DNA from: Bacteroidales bacterium
GTDB lineage: Bacteria > Bacteroidota > Bacteroidia > Bacteroidales > UBA12077
Assembly (NCBI GenBank): GCA_030637515.1
Contig: DAOWGM010000011.1
Span: 1 to 34,285 of the forward strand
Direction: 5' to 3'
DNA: 34,285 nt
The notes under the pieces were generated by a model. It had not been told where the DNA came from. It did not search any database and was given only the letters and a program-made list of their open reading frames with translations. This document shows, piece after piece, positions 1 to 8,327 of this stretch. Numbering within the stretch: the first letter of the stretch is position 1; every line of letters starts with the position of its first letter. The position numbers and the translations under genes are program-made.

Positions 1-1
1 A

Positions 2-1114
2 AAAGAAAATGCAGAGAAAAGTATGAAAATTGCTTCTGATATAGGAGCAAAGCTTATAATAAGAGATAATTTTAAAGTGCTGTCAGATATTGAATTAAAA
101 ACAAATGATTATAAAAAGGCTTCGCAGTATTTAAATTGCCTTATTAATTATAACGATACGCTATTTAGTCAGCAACTTTCAGAAAAGATTTTTAATCTGG
201 AATATCAAATTGAGAAGCAGAAAAAGCAAATAGAAATTGATATTCTTAATAAAGATAAAAGAATACAGGAACTTGAGCTGAAAAGAGCAAGAACATATAA
301 TACAGGATTGCTTGTAATACTTGTTTTGGTTACTATTTTGTTTGTTTATGTTTTAATTTCATTAAAGCATCGTAGAACACAAAATGAATTGCTTAAAAAA
401 CAAAAAGAAGAACTTGACAATATTAATAAAACAAAGGATAAAATGTTTCTTATTATTGGACATGATTTGCGTGGTCCTATTGGGAATCTGAAATCTTTAA
501 TTGAAATGTTGTTAGAAGATGAGGAAATAATAGAAAATCAGAATCTTTTGGAAACATTTAATATTTTTATGAAATCAGTTCAATCTGTAAGTGATTTGTT
601 AGAGAATCTTTTGTTGTGGGCTAAAAGTCAAAGGGGTGAAATAGTGTTTACACCTGAAAATATAAGGATTAATACAATCTTGAGTAGGAATCTTCAGTTG
701 TTCAGAACAATAGCAGATCATAAGGGTATAAAATTATCTATAAAAATTGATGATAATTATGATGTGTTCGGTGATAAAAATATGTTGATGACCGTGGTTC
801 GAAATATACTTTCTAATGCGATTAAATATACTCCGAGAAGTGGAAGTATCGATGTTGAAGTTAAGAGAGACTCACAATTTTATAAAGTTATTATTAAAGA
901 TTCTGGTGTTGGTTTTGATGCCAATATCGCATCTAAAATATTTGATACAGCTAGTTTCTATACGACAAATGGTACAAATAATGAATCGGGTTCAGGATTA
1001 GGTTTGTTGTTAAGTAAAGAGTTTGTAGAGAAAAACGGGGGTAAGATTTGGGCTAAAAGTGAACCTGAAAAAGGAGCAACCTTTTATTTTACAATCCCTA
1101 TTTCAAAAATATAA
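2..1114 (+). CDS. TPR-type sensor histidine kinase, 3' part (5' end outside window)
   Basis: The frame is open to the window edge, so the ATG at 23 is probably internal and the protein is N-terminally truncated here. Counting from that ATG, a helical, probably TPR-derived stretch with a lysine/glutamate-rich coiled coil (about 50-90) is followed by one membrane helix (about 95-115). Then comes a HisKA dimerisation domain with H-box GHDLRGP (phospho-acceptor His147), and a HATPase_c domain with N-box VVRNILSNAIKYT, G1 DSGVGFD and G2 GSGLGL. It should autophosphorylate in response to an unknown signal. No receiver domain or response regulator gene lies next to it in the window. It shares architecture with the kinase at 18939-20909. 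The gene ends 28 bp from the convergent lysA stop, with no clear terminator between. The family call is firm; the signal and partner are unknown. Confidence 0.9.
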   Translation, partial: KENAEKSMKIASDIGAKLIIRDNFKVLSDIELKTNDYKKASQYLNCLINYNDTLFSQQLSEKIFNLEYQIEKQKKQIEIDILNKDKRIQELELKRARTYNTGLLVILVLVTILFVYVLISLKHRRTQNELLKKQKEELDNINKTKDKMFLIIGHDLRGPIGNLKSLIEMLLEDEEIIENQNLLETFNIFMKSVQSVSDLLENLLLWAKSQRGEIVFTPENIRINTILSRNLQLFRTIADHKGIKLSIKIDDNYDVFGDKNMLMTVVRNILSNAIKYTPRSGSIDVEVKRDSQFYKVIIKDSGVGFDANIASKIFDTASFYTTNGTNNESGSGLGLLLSKEFVEKNGGKIWAKSEPEKGATFYFTIPISKI

Positions 1115-1142
1115 AGTATTGGATAGTAGTATAGTAGTTAGG

Positions 1143-2318
1143 TCAAATCAACGTGTGCACTTTTGTTAATATTTCATCTGAAAAATACTTTTCAGCAAGT
1201 GATCTGAGATTGTATGATGAAGCCATTACTTCACCATATGCTCCTGTTGAAAATATGGCAATAAGATCACCTCTTTGTGTTTCAGGAAGTTTTATAGAAC
1301 GTCCAAAATAATCTGTTGTTTCGCAAATAGGTCCTGCTATATCATATAATTCATTGATTCCTTTTGACGTTAAGTTTACTATTTTATGATTAGCTTGATA
1401 TAAAGCAGGCCTTAATAATTCTGTCAATCCAGCATCTAAAATTACTGTTTTTGTATTTTCGTTTGTTTTAACAAAAAGAACTCTTGTTAAAAGCATTCCG
1501 CATTGTCCTGTTATTGATCTGCCAGGTTCAAAATGAACGGATTGTGTTGTTCTCTGAACAAAGTTCTTATTGAAAATAGCAAAGTATTTTCTGAAATCTG
1601 GTATTTGATACTCAGGAATTTCATAGTTGATACCAAGCCCTCCTCCAAAATTAATATGCTTGATTTTAAAACCTGATTCTAATATTCGCGTATTTATTAA
1701 ATTGACCTTAGCACACAAATGTGCAAACACGGTTAATTCTGTAATTTGAGAACCAATATGAAAATGAATTCCTTCAATCAATAAACTAGAGAAATTGTCC
1801 TTGTTTGAAATAATGAAATCTAATTCATTAGATGAGAGCCCAAATTTTGTGGATTTCGTTCCTGTTGAAATATTTACGTGAGTATTAGCTTCAATATTAG
1901 GGTTTATTCTAAGAGCAACACGTTGTTTCTTCCCGACTTTAAAAGCAAGGTTATTCACAATCTCCATTTCTTGCAGTGATTCACAGTTAATACAAAAAAT
2001 ATTTTGTGACAATGCATAAATAATTTCATCATCAGTTTTTCCGACACCAGCATAAACTATTTGAGATTTTTTAAAGCCGCAATTTACGGCTCTTTTTATT
2101 TCATGACCACTAACACAATCAGCTCCTATACCATAACTGCTAATAATTCTTAGAATCTTCTCATTGGCATTAGCTTTAATTGCATAGTGCGTATGATAAT
2201 TATACAGATCTGCAGCCTTTTTAATTGATACAAGAGTTTGATGCAACAAATTTGTATCATAATAATAAAACGGAGTTTTTAAATTACATAATCCTTCAAT
2301 TAGTTCAGCGTTAAACAT
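1143..2318 (-). CDS. lysA: diaminopimelate decarboxylase
   Basis: Catalyses the last step of lysine synthesis, meso-diaminopimelate to L-lysine plus CO2, with PLP. The 391 residues match the usual family length. Visible motifs are the PLP lysine in HYAIKANAN (Lys48), a phosphate-binding glycine run FGGGLGINY, EPGRSI, and the substrate-side cysteine/glutamate of GPICETTDYF, all in the order expected for a fold-type III decarboxylase. The ATG lies inside the 3' end of the aspartokinase gene (19 bp overlap, different frame), so the two genes are co-transcribed and probably translationally coupled. Arginine or carboxynorspermidine decarboxylases share the fold, but the CETTD motif and the aspartokinase partner favour LysA. 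Confidence 0.95.
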   Translation of the reverse strand: MFNAELIEGLCNLKTPFYYYDTNLLHQTLVSIKKAADLYNYHTHYAIKANANEKILRIISSYGIGADCVSGHEIKRAVNCGFKKSQIVYAGVGKTDDEIIYALSQNIFCINCESLQEMEIVNNLAFKVGKKQRVALRINPNIEANTHVNISTGTKSTKFGLSSNELDFIISNKDNFSSLLIEGIHFHIGSQITELTVFAHLCAKVNLINTRILESGFKIKHINFGGGLGINYEIPEYQIPDFRKYFAIFNKNFVQRTTQSVHFEPGRSITGQCGMLLTRVLFVKTNENTKTVILDAGLTELLRPALYQANHKIVNLTSKGINELYDIAGPICETTDYFGRSIKLPETQRGDLIAIFSTGAYGEVMASSYNLRSLAEKYFSDEILTKVHTLI

Positions 2319-3637
2319 GGCTCATTTTTTAAAATTCTATCATTAAGTAGCTTTAGTACTTTTATTTTATCCTTTATATTCACAGTAAAAGAGATATTAA
2401 TATTACTTGCACCAAAAGAAATTAAGTTAATAGGAATAGGTTCTATTGCATTAAATATTTTAGAAACTATTGCTGTTTTGTTTTTTTCAAAGTTTCCAAC
2501 AAGGCAAACAATACTTTGGTTTCTTTCTATGGACACATCGCCAATATTGCTTAATTCTGATTCTATTTTTAAAAGATGCCGAGTATTATCAATAGTCATA
2601 GAGACTGAGATTTCTGAAGTAGTAACCATATCTACAGATGTTTGATGTTTTTCAAATACATTAAATATTTTTCTTAGAACTCCATATGCTTGTACCATTT
2701 TTGCTGATCTTACTTTTATAGTTGTAATCTGGTCTTTAGCAGAAATTCCTTTAATTCCGGAAGCTTTTGTAAATTCAGAAATATATGTTCCGGGAAACAT
2801 TGGATTAAAAGTGTTTTTTAAAATCACAGGGATATTGGTTTTTAAAACAGGTATAATACTTAAAGGATGTAATATTTTAGCTCCAAAATATGCTAACTCA
2901 GAGGCTTCGTTATAGGATAAATGACTAATGGGATTGGTATTGTGAATACATGTAGGATCGTTATTACGTAATCCATCAATATCTGTCCAGATTTCAATTT
3001 TCTTTGCTTTTAAAACTGATCCAATAATGGTTGCTGTATAATCGCTGCTTCCTCGACCAAGATTATCAGTAATATTATTATGGTTATTACAAATAAATCC
3101 ATTAGTAATAAACATGTTACAGTCCTGATGTTTTTCTATTTCTTTATTTAGACATGACCTTATATGCTTGTAATCAGGTTCACCGTCCTTGTTTGTTTTC
3201 ATAAATTTTAATGCAGGAATATAAGCAACATCAATATTCTGTTCAAGAAAGTATAAATAAATAATCATTGCAGATAACAATTCACCTTGAGCAAGAATCT
3301 CTTTTTCGATTTTATCAGAAAGCTTAATGTTGATTGATTTATTCAAAAATTTAATTGCAGAATTAACTTTACTAAATGCAATTATTTTGAAATTTGTGCT
3401 TGAAATAAGGTTGTTAATTATATCGATATGAATTTCTTCAATTAACCGTATAATCTTTTCTGATTTCACATAATTTTTATCTTGTATTTGCTGAACAAAA
3501 ACCGAAAGCAGATTTGTTACACCTGATATTGCAGAGAAAGCTATTATTTTGTTCTTTTTGTTATTAACAATATTTGTTACTTTTTTTATAAGATTTGCAT
3601 CGCGAATTGATGTGCCACCAAACTTTAATATTTCCAT
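2300..3637 (-). CDS. lysC: aspartokinase (monofunctional, lysine-sensitive type)
   Basis: Phosphorylates L-aspartate, the entry step to lysine/DAP, threonine and methionine. At 445 residues it is close to E. coli LysC. The N-terminal KFGGTS nucleotide-binding motif, the central NLGRGSSDYTAT segment and the following WTDIDGL..NDPT segment mark the amino-acid kinase domain. The C-terminal ~150 residues (from about 300) look like two ACT domains, consistent with feedback inhibition. No homoserine dehydrogenase domain is attached. First gene of a lysC-lysA operon, divergent from the ACT-regulator candidate at 3754; a TATATTTG box lies about 20 bp upstream of the start. Allosteric lysine control is inferred from the family. 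Confidence 0.94.
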   Translation of the reverse strand: MEILKFGGTSIRDANLIKKVTNIVNNKKNKIIAFSAISGVTNLLSVFVQQIQDKNYVKSEKIIRLIEEIHIDIINNLISSTNFKIIAFSKVNSAIKFLNKSINIKLSDKIEKEILAQGELLSAMIIYLYFLEQNIDVAYIPALKFMKTNKDGEPDYKHIRSCLNKEIEKHQDCNMFITNGFICNNHNNITDNLGRGSSDYTATIIGSVLKAKKIEIWTDIDGLRNNDPTCIHNTNPISHLSYNEASELAYFGAKILHPLSIIPVLKTNIPVILKNTFNPMFPGTYISEFTKASGIKGISAKDQITTIKVRSAKMVQAYGVLRKIFNVFEKHQTSVDMVTTSEISVSMTIDNTRHLLKIESELSNIGDVSIERNQSIVCLVGNFEKNKTAIVSKIFNAIEPIPINLISFGASNINISFTVNIKDKIKVLKLLNDRILKNEPCLTLN

Positions 3638-3653
3638 TTTTTAACTTTTTAGA

Positions 3654-3674
3654 CAAATATACTTTTGAAAAAGT
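3654..3674 (-). promoter_or_regulatory. candidate lysC-lysA promoter -7 box with adjacent inverted repeat
   Basis: On the minus strand, TATATTTG (3661-3654) matches the Bacteroidota -7 consensus TAnnTTTG exactly and lies about 16-23 bp before the lysC ATG. Overlapping it by one base and running upstream is the perfect inverted repeat ACTTTT-GA-AAAAGT (3661-3674), suitably placed for an operator. The -33 element is poor, only a T-rich stretch. Confidence 0.45.
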
Positions 3675-3719
3675 GATGAGTAGAAAAAGACACATAAATT
3701 AGTCACAAAAACAACAAAA

Positions 3720-3735
3720 TGTTATATATTTAACA
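3720..3735. promoter_or_regulatory. inverted repeat TGTTA-N6-TAACA in the lysC/ACT-regulator divergent region
   Basis: TGTTA (3720-3724), TATATT spacer, TAACA (3731-3735) form a 16-bp dyad, 18 bp before the start of the 3754 gene. It is centrally placed to affect the rightward gene, and possibly both directions. Its use as an operator is inferred from position only; AT-rich DNA yields such dyads by chance. Confidence 0.3.
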
Positions 3736-3753
3736 AAAAGTATAAAAAATCAC

Positions 3754-4410
3754 ATGATAACAATAGCTCAAGCAGTAAAGATGGTTTTAAATAATAAACC
3801 ATTTATTTTAGAAGCAATACAGGATGATATTATTAATTACTCATCATTAGCTTCCTTTATTAACAAGGAAGTTGAAAGTATAGCAGGAAAGACAGTAAAT
3901 AATAGTGCTATAGTAATGGCTTTGCGTAGAATTAATCCCGTAGAATTAAAGAAGGTTAGCAGCAAGCTTGATAATTTAATAAAAAATTTAGGAGATATAA
4001 CAGTACGATCAAACCTAGTTGATTATACATTTAGAAATTCAGAGTCATTATTAAATAAACAACAGAAATTACTTTCGGAGTTTAAGGGAGAGACAGATTT
4101 ATTTTTCACTATATCTCAAGGTGTTTATGAAACTACTTTTGTAATAAGCGATAAGTTTAAAGAAGGTATACCTGAATTATTTGATGGAGAAAAATTAATT
4201 TCCTTTTCTTATGGATTATCTTCAATATCCATAAAATTGCCCAAAGAAAATACGGAACAACCTGGCTTGTATTATTTTATTTTCAGGAAACTTGCATGGG
4301 ATGGAATAAATGTTTTAGAAGTTGTTTCTACATCTAATGAATTTACGATAATACTGAAAGATCAAGATATTGATAAAGCATTTTCAGTAATAAAAAAGCT
4401 TAAAAATTAA
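3754..4410 (+). CDS. putative ACT-domain regulator of amino-acid metabolism (COG2150-like)
   Basis: A 218-residue protein without signal peptide or membrane helices. The N-terminal half has the pattern VNYSSLASFI..EV......N-SAIVMALRR (about 28-65; the exact start is IINYSSLASFI), which resembles the winged-helix-like N-terminus of the COG2150 family ('predicted regulator of amino acid metabolism, contains ACT domain'). The C-terminal part (about 165-218) has an ACT-like beta-alpha-beta pattern: PGLYYFIFRKLAWDGINVLE, then a strand ending FTIILKD and a last helix IDKAFSVIKKL. Divergent from lysC-lysA across 116 bp, which suggests it senses lysine or another amino acid and may control that operon. 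The family assignment is from remembered motifs, not a search. A small-molecule-binding role is more secure than DNA binding. Confidence 0.6.
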   Translation: MITIAQAVKMVLNNKPFILEAIQDDIINYSSLASFINKEVESIAGKTVNNSAIVMALRRINPVELKKVSSKLDNLIKNLGDITVRSNLVDYTFRNSESLLNKQQKLLSEFKGETDLFFTISQGVYETTFVISDKFKEGIPELFDGEKLISFSYGLSSISIKLPKENTEQPGLYYFIFRKLAWDGINVLEVVSTSNEFTIILKDQDIDKAFSVIKKLKN

Positions 4411-4883
4411 CTTTCTCTGATTAGTTAACATTTGTTAATTCTAAAAATTAAACTATTTACTTTCTTTGTTTTAAATCTATAATTCAATAATAAGCTAAAA
4501 AAAGAGCATATTCATTAAACCAAAGAAGTAATTTTTCATCTAAATCTTTCAGATATCGATTAATTTTGTAATTACGTATAATTATGACTTTAAATAACAA
4601 TTATATGTTTTAGAATTGTATTAATTATGGTATTATTGCGTTTTTTAAAATTGTTCATGATAAGGATTTTATGAAAAGATAATTTTTATCATACACATTT
4701 AGTTCATAAGTGATTAGTTTTACATTTTAAATTGTCCGGTTTTCATTTATTAATGTTACAAAACTAGACACAAAAATATCGCGAGCTATTATTAAAGTGT
4801 ACATATATAGATGTTTGTGTGTTTGGTATTAATATTGAAATTTTAGTATAAAAAGATTGTTATTTAAAAAATCACCTTAAATT
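4411..4883. other. gene-free AT-rich intergenic region
   Basis: About 470 bp with no convincing ORF on either strand, no tRNA-like clover leaf and no strong terminator after the 3754 gene. A weak dyad ATGATAA/TTATCAT (4657-4663 / 4686-4692) is present. Near the right end a weak promoter-like pair faces the outer-membrane cluster. Confidence 0.6.
4822..4854 (+). promoter_or_regulatory. weak candidate promoter of the outer-membrane cluster
   Basis: TTTG at 4822-4825 is followed after 21 bp by TATAAAAA (from 4847), about 30 bp before the ATG of the first cluster gene. The spacing resembles Bacteroidota TTTG-N19..21-TAnnTTTG, but the -7 box lacks the TTTG half. Confidence 0.25.
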
Positions 4884-5567
4884 ATGAGAATAGTACCAAT
4901 TGTTTTATTGCTATTTGTTTTTTCGAAAATAATGGCACAAAAAGAAATAGATAATACAACTTCAGATTATAAAGATTTACTTTATGGAGTAGTTTATGAG
5001 ACAGAATACTATAAATCAGGCCAACACCCGTTCTTTTTGGATAATAATTTCTTTAATAGTACTGTAGTATTTAAGAATAATACTTATGAAAATGTAAAAC
5101 TGAAATATGATTTATATAATCAGGATTTAATACTATTTCAGGATTTGTATCAAAACCAGCCACGATTTATAAAATTGAATACTTTTTTTATTGATAGATT
5201 CGCTTTAACTACGGATAATGGTACAGAATATATTTTTGCTTCACTCAAAGAAATTCCTGATTTAAACAAGAGATTTAAATATTTTGAGATTAAGTATGAA
5301 AACGAATTGATATTTGTAATAGGAAGAGATAAAGTTTTGCAGAGAAATACAATGAATAATTGGGAGAATAATTTTCTGGAAAATCAAAGATATTATTTAA
5401 TAAAGGATAAGAAAGTTTTATTAATTAGAGGAAAAGGTGATCTGTATAAGGCTCTAAAGGATAGAAAAAAAGAAATCAAACAATATGTAAAACAAAATAA
5501 GCTCAAGATAAGCTTAACAGATATTGAATCAATTAGTAAATTGTTAAAATTTTACGAAGAACTATAA
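4884..5567 (+). CDS. secreted protein of unknown function, first gene of TonB/DUF4249 cluster
   Basis: Family not recognised. The 227-residue product starts with a signal peptide (MRIVPIVLLLFVFSKIMAQ, cleavage probably after AQ or just before it) with no lipobox cysteine, so it is predicted periplasmic or outer-membrane-associated. The mature part is rich in aromatic residues and beta-prone up to about residue 165, then changes to a basic, charged helical tail (KDRKKEIKQYVKQNKLK). The gene ends 30 bp before the TonB-dependent receptor, so co-transcription is likely and it may be an accessory subunit of that system. Low G+C matches its neighbours and there is no sign of disruption. Confidence 0.7.
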   Translation: MRIVPIVLLLFVFSKIMAQKEIDNTTSDYKDLLYGVVYETEYYKSGQHPFFLDNNFFNSTVVFKNNTYENVKLKYDLYNQDLILFQDLYQNQPRFIKLNTFFIDRFALTTDNGTEYIFASLKEIPDLNKRFKYFEIKYENELIFVIGRDKVLQRNTMNNWENNFLENQRYYLIKDKKVLLIRGKGDLYKALKDRKKEIKQYVKQNKLKISLTDIESISKLLKFYEEL

Positions 5568-5597
5568 ATTAATAAAACATAGAATAAAAATAATGTT

Positions 5598-8324
5598 ATG
5601 ATTAAAAAGTATATATACCTGTTCCTTATACTGCTTCAGTTTACAAATACTAATTCTTACTCACAAACAAAGACAGAACTTAAAGAAAAGAATCTTTCTA
5701 TTATCTCTGAAATTGAGAAAAAGTTTAATGTAAGTTTTTATTATGAAGAATTCTGGTTGGAAAATAGCAAACTAAATTATTTTACATTAGATCTTAGTTT
5801 AAAAGAAACGCTTGAAAGTTCTTTTAAAAATAGTTCTTTGAAATACTTTCTTTATCAGGATAAGTATGTTATTCTAACATATTTAGAAAACCTTGATTTG
5901 TCAAATGGAATGATTTCTTTCGATAATAACGTAGATGCTGAGGTTGAATATACAATATCTGATAATGATATTCTGTTAGAAGAATTGAAAAGAGAAGAAT
6001 CTCGAATTTTTAGAATTGGAGCTGCAAATGGGGGAAGCGGAAGAGTGCTCTTGACAGGAAATATAGCTGAAGTATATTCAGGAATGCAAATCGAAGGTGT
6101 TGCTGTAATTGCTGATGATGGAAAAATAGGAACTACAACTGATAGGGACGGGAACTATAAAATTGTTTTATCAAAAGGCTATCATGTAATAAATTATCAA
6201 CATGTTGCAATGGTTCCTGCTAAAAGACAAGTTGAATTATATTCTTCAGGCAGAATTAATGTGAAATTGATGCAAAAGGTTACTGAGCTGGGAGAAGTTA
6301 GAGTTCTTGCAGAAGATGAAAGAAAAGAACGTGAAGTAATAGGTTTCGAGGCCTTAAAAGCAAAAGAGTTTTCGGAACTTCCTTCATTTATGGGAGAAGT
6401 TGACATTATTAAACATTCGCTTTTATTGCCGGGGATTCAATCAGCTGGTGAGGGAGATATGTCTTTTAGTGTTAGGGGAGGAAAAGGTGATCAGAACCTA
6501 ATTTTATTAGAGGGAATGCACACATATTCTTATTCTCACTTTTTTGGATTTTTCCCAAGTATTAATCCTAATACAATAAATAAAGCAAATCTTTATAAAG
6601 CAAGTCTTCCTGTAGAATTTGGTAATAGAATATCTTCAGTTTATGATATAATATTGAAAAATGGTGATTTTAAAAAACTTAATATCGATGGTGGAGTTAG
6701 TCCAATTACAGCTAATGTTGCTATTGACGGACCGATTATTAAAGACAAGCTTAGCTTTTCAATTGGAGGGAGAGGAACATACTCAAATTGGGTAATTAAT
6801 AGCATTGATGTACAGGAACTACAGCGCAGTAAAGTTGATTTTTACGATTATCAGGCAAAGATTAATTACAAAATAAATGAAAATTCTTCTTTATCTGCAT
6901 TCTATTATAATAGCTACGATTATTTTTCACTGCATACCGACACCTCATTTTATTTTAAAAATCAAATTGGATCTTTAATATGGGATAATGTAATAAATGA
7001 TAAACTAACTGTTTCAACTATTCTGGGTTATACAAAATATGCAAATGAAAATACAGACGAAGCTCGTGAAGATTTAGCAACGAAAAAAGAACAGGTAATT
7101 ACTGATTATAAAATTAATACTAAATTTGATTATCAATTAACATCAAAACATGAAATTTCACCCGGGTTTGAATTGATTTACACACAGTTAAAGCCATGGA
7201 GTTTAACACCGCTAAGTAATGCTTCTACAATTAGTCCGATAGATTATCAAGCCGAAAATGCATATACAGGGGCTTTGTATTTCAATGACCGAATTGACTT
7301 AACTAATTCATTTTCAGTAGACTTAGGTGTAAGGTATGCTTTTTTTTATTTAACAGGACCATACGAAGAATATCTGTATGAAGATGATATTCTTTCAGAG
7401 GTAAACATTATGGATACTGCAATTTATTCGAATGGAGATAAAGTGTATTTTGATTCTGGTCTTGAGTATAGAATTTCAGGAACATATAAACTGAATGGAG
7501 CACAAAATTTAAATTTCTGCTATAACAGGAACAGACAATACATTCATACATTAACTAATACTCAAGGAGCTACTCCTGTTGATTCTTGGCAGTTAAGCAA
7601 CAAATATATAGAACCTCAGATCGCAGATCATTTTTCGATTGGTTATAATGCAGATCTAAGATATCGTGATTTGTTCCTAAATGTTGATGCTTATTATAAA
7701 GATATTAAAAACATAAAAGATTTTATTAATGGAAGTGATTTTGAGTTTAATTCTCATCCTGAAACTGAAATTGTGAATGCGAAGGGAAAGTCATATGGTT
7801 TAGAATTCATGCTAAAAAAAGACAGAGGTAGATTGTCTGGCTGGCTGTCATACACATATTCCCGCACTTTAATAAAATCTAAAAGTGATATAGCCCGTAA
7901 AAATATTAATAATGGAGAATGGTATCCGGCAAGTAATGATAAACCACATAATGTTTCTGCTGTAATAAATCTGGAACCTACCAGGAGGTTGGTTGTTTCC
8001 AATGTATTTAATTATAGTACAGGAACTCCCATAACTCTACCTGTTAGTATGATAAAAATTAACGACACTTATTCTATTATATATTCAGAGCGTAACGAAT
8101 ATAGAATGCCAGATTATTTCAGATGGGATTTATCTTTATCATTTAAAGGAAGTTTAAAAAAGAAGAAAGTTAGAAGCACTTGGACATTATCTGTGTATAA
8201 TGTAACTGGAAGAAAGAATGCATATTCAATTTATTTTAAGAATCAGGATAATAATATTCAGGGTTATAAATTATCCATTTTCGGAGAACCTATACCAACT
8301 TTAACCTATAAATTTAATTTCTAA
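5598..8324 (+). CDS. TonB-dependent outer-membrane receptor with STN-like and carboxypeptidase-regulatory N-terminal domains
   Basis: A 908-residue outer-membrane protein. A signal peptide (about 1-22, ending NTNSYSQ) is followed by an STN-like domain (about 33-98: EKKFNVSFYYEE ... LKETLESSF). Next is a CarboxypepD_reg-like beta sandwich (about 150-230: GVAVIADDGKIGTTTDRDGN), a plug domain (about 250-355, with FSVRGGKGDQNLILLEGM), and a long barrel region with alternating aromatic strands ending in the terminal phenylalanine ...LTYKFNF. It should import or handle a substrate using TonB energy. No FecI/FecR-type sigma/anti-sigma pair is adjacent, although the STN-like domain is often linked to such signalling. 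The next lipoprotein gene starts 3 bp after the stop. The absence of SusD, and the plug plus DUF4249 neighbours, argue against a simple glycan PUL. Confidence 0.9.
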   Translation: MIKKYIYLFLILLQFTNTNSYSQTKTELKEKNLSIISEIEKKFNVSFYYEEFWLENSKLNYFTLDLSLKETLESSFKNSSLKYFLYQDKYVILTYLENLDLSNGMISFDNNVDAEVEYTISDNDILLEELKREESRIFRIGAANGGSGRVLLTGNIAEVYSGMQIEGVAVIADDGKIGTTTDRDGNYKIVLSKGYHVINYQHVAMVPAKRQVELYSSGRINVKLMQKVTELGEVRVLAEDERKEREVIGFEALKAKEFSELPSFMGEVDIIKHSLLLPGIQSAGEGDMSFSVRGGKGDQNLILLEGMHTYSYSHFFGFFPSINPNTINKANLYKASLPVEFGNRISSVYDIILKNGDFKKLNIDGGVSPITANVAIDGPIIKDKLSFSIGGRGTYSNWVINSIDVQELQRSKVDFYDYQAKINYKINENSSLSAFYYNSYDYFSLHTDTSFYFKNQIGSLIWDNVINDKLTVSTILGYTKYANENTDEAREDLATKKEQVITDYKINTKFDYQLTSKHEISPGFELIYTQLKPWSLTPLSNASTISPIDYQAENAYTGALYFNDRIDLTNSFSVDLGVRYAFFYLTGPYEEYLYEDDILSEVNIMDTAIYSNGDKVYFDSGLEYRISGTYKLNGAQNLNFCYNRNRQYIHTLTNTQGATPVDSWQLSNKYIEPQIADHFSIGYNADLRYRDLFLNVDAYYKDIKNIKDFINGSDFEFNSHPETEIVNAKGKSYGLEFMLKKDRGRLSGWLSYTYSRTLIKSKSDIARKNINNGEWYPASNDKPHNVSAVINLEPTRRLVVSNVFNYSTGTPITLPVSMIKINDTYSIIYSERNEYRMPDYFRWDLSLSFKGSLKKKKVRSTWTLSVYNVTGRKNAYSIYFKNQDNNIQGYKLSIFGEPIPTLTYKFNF

Positions 8325-8327
8325 TAA

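Noticed and set aside
4657-4692. ATGATAA/TTATCAT dyad in the 4411-4883 gap as a terminator or RNA
   Set aside because: Long loop, all A/T arms, competing GATAA/TTATC pairing and no T run; expected by chance in such AT-rich DNA.
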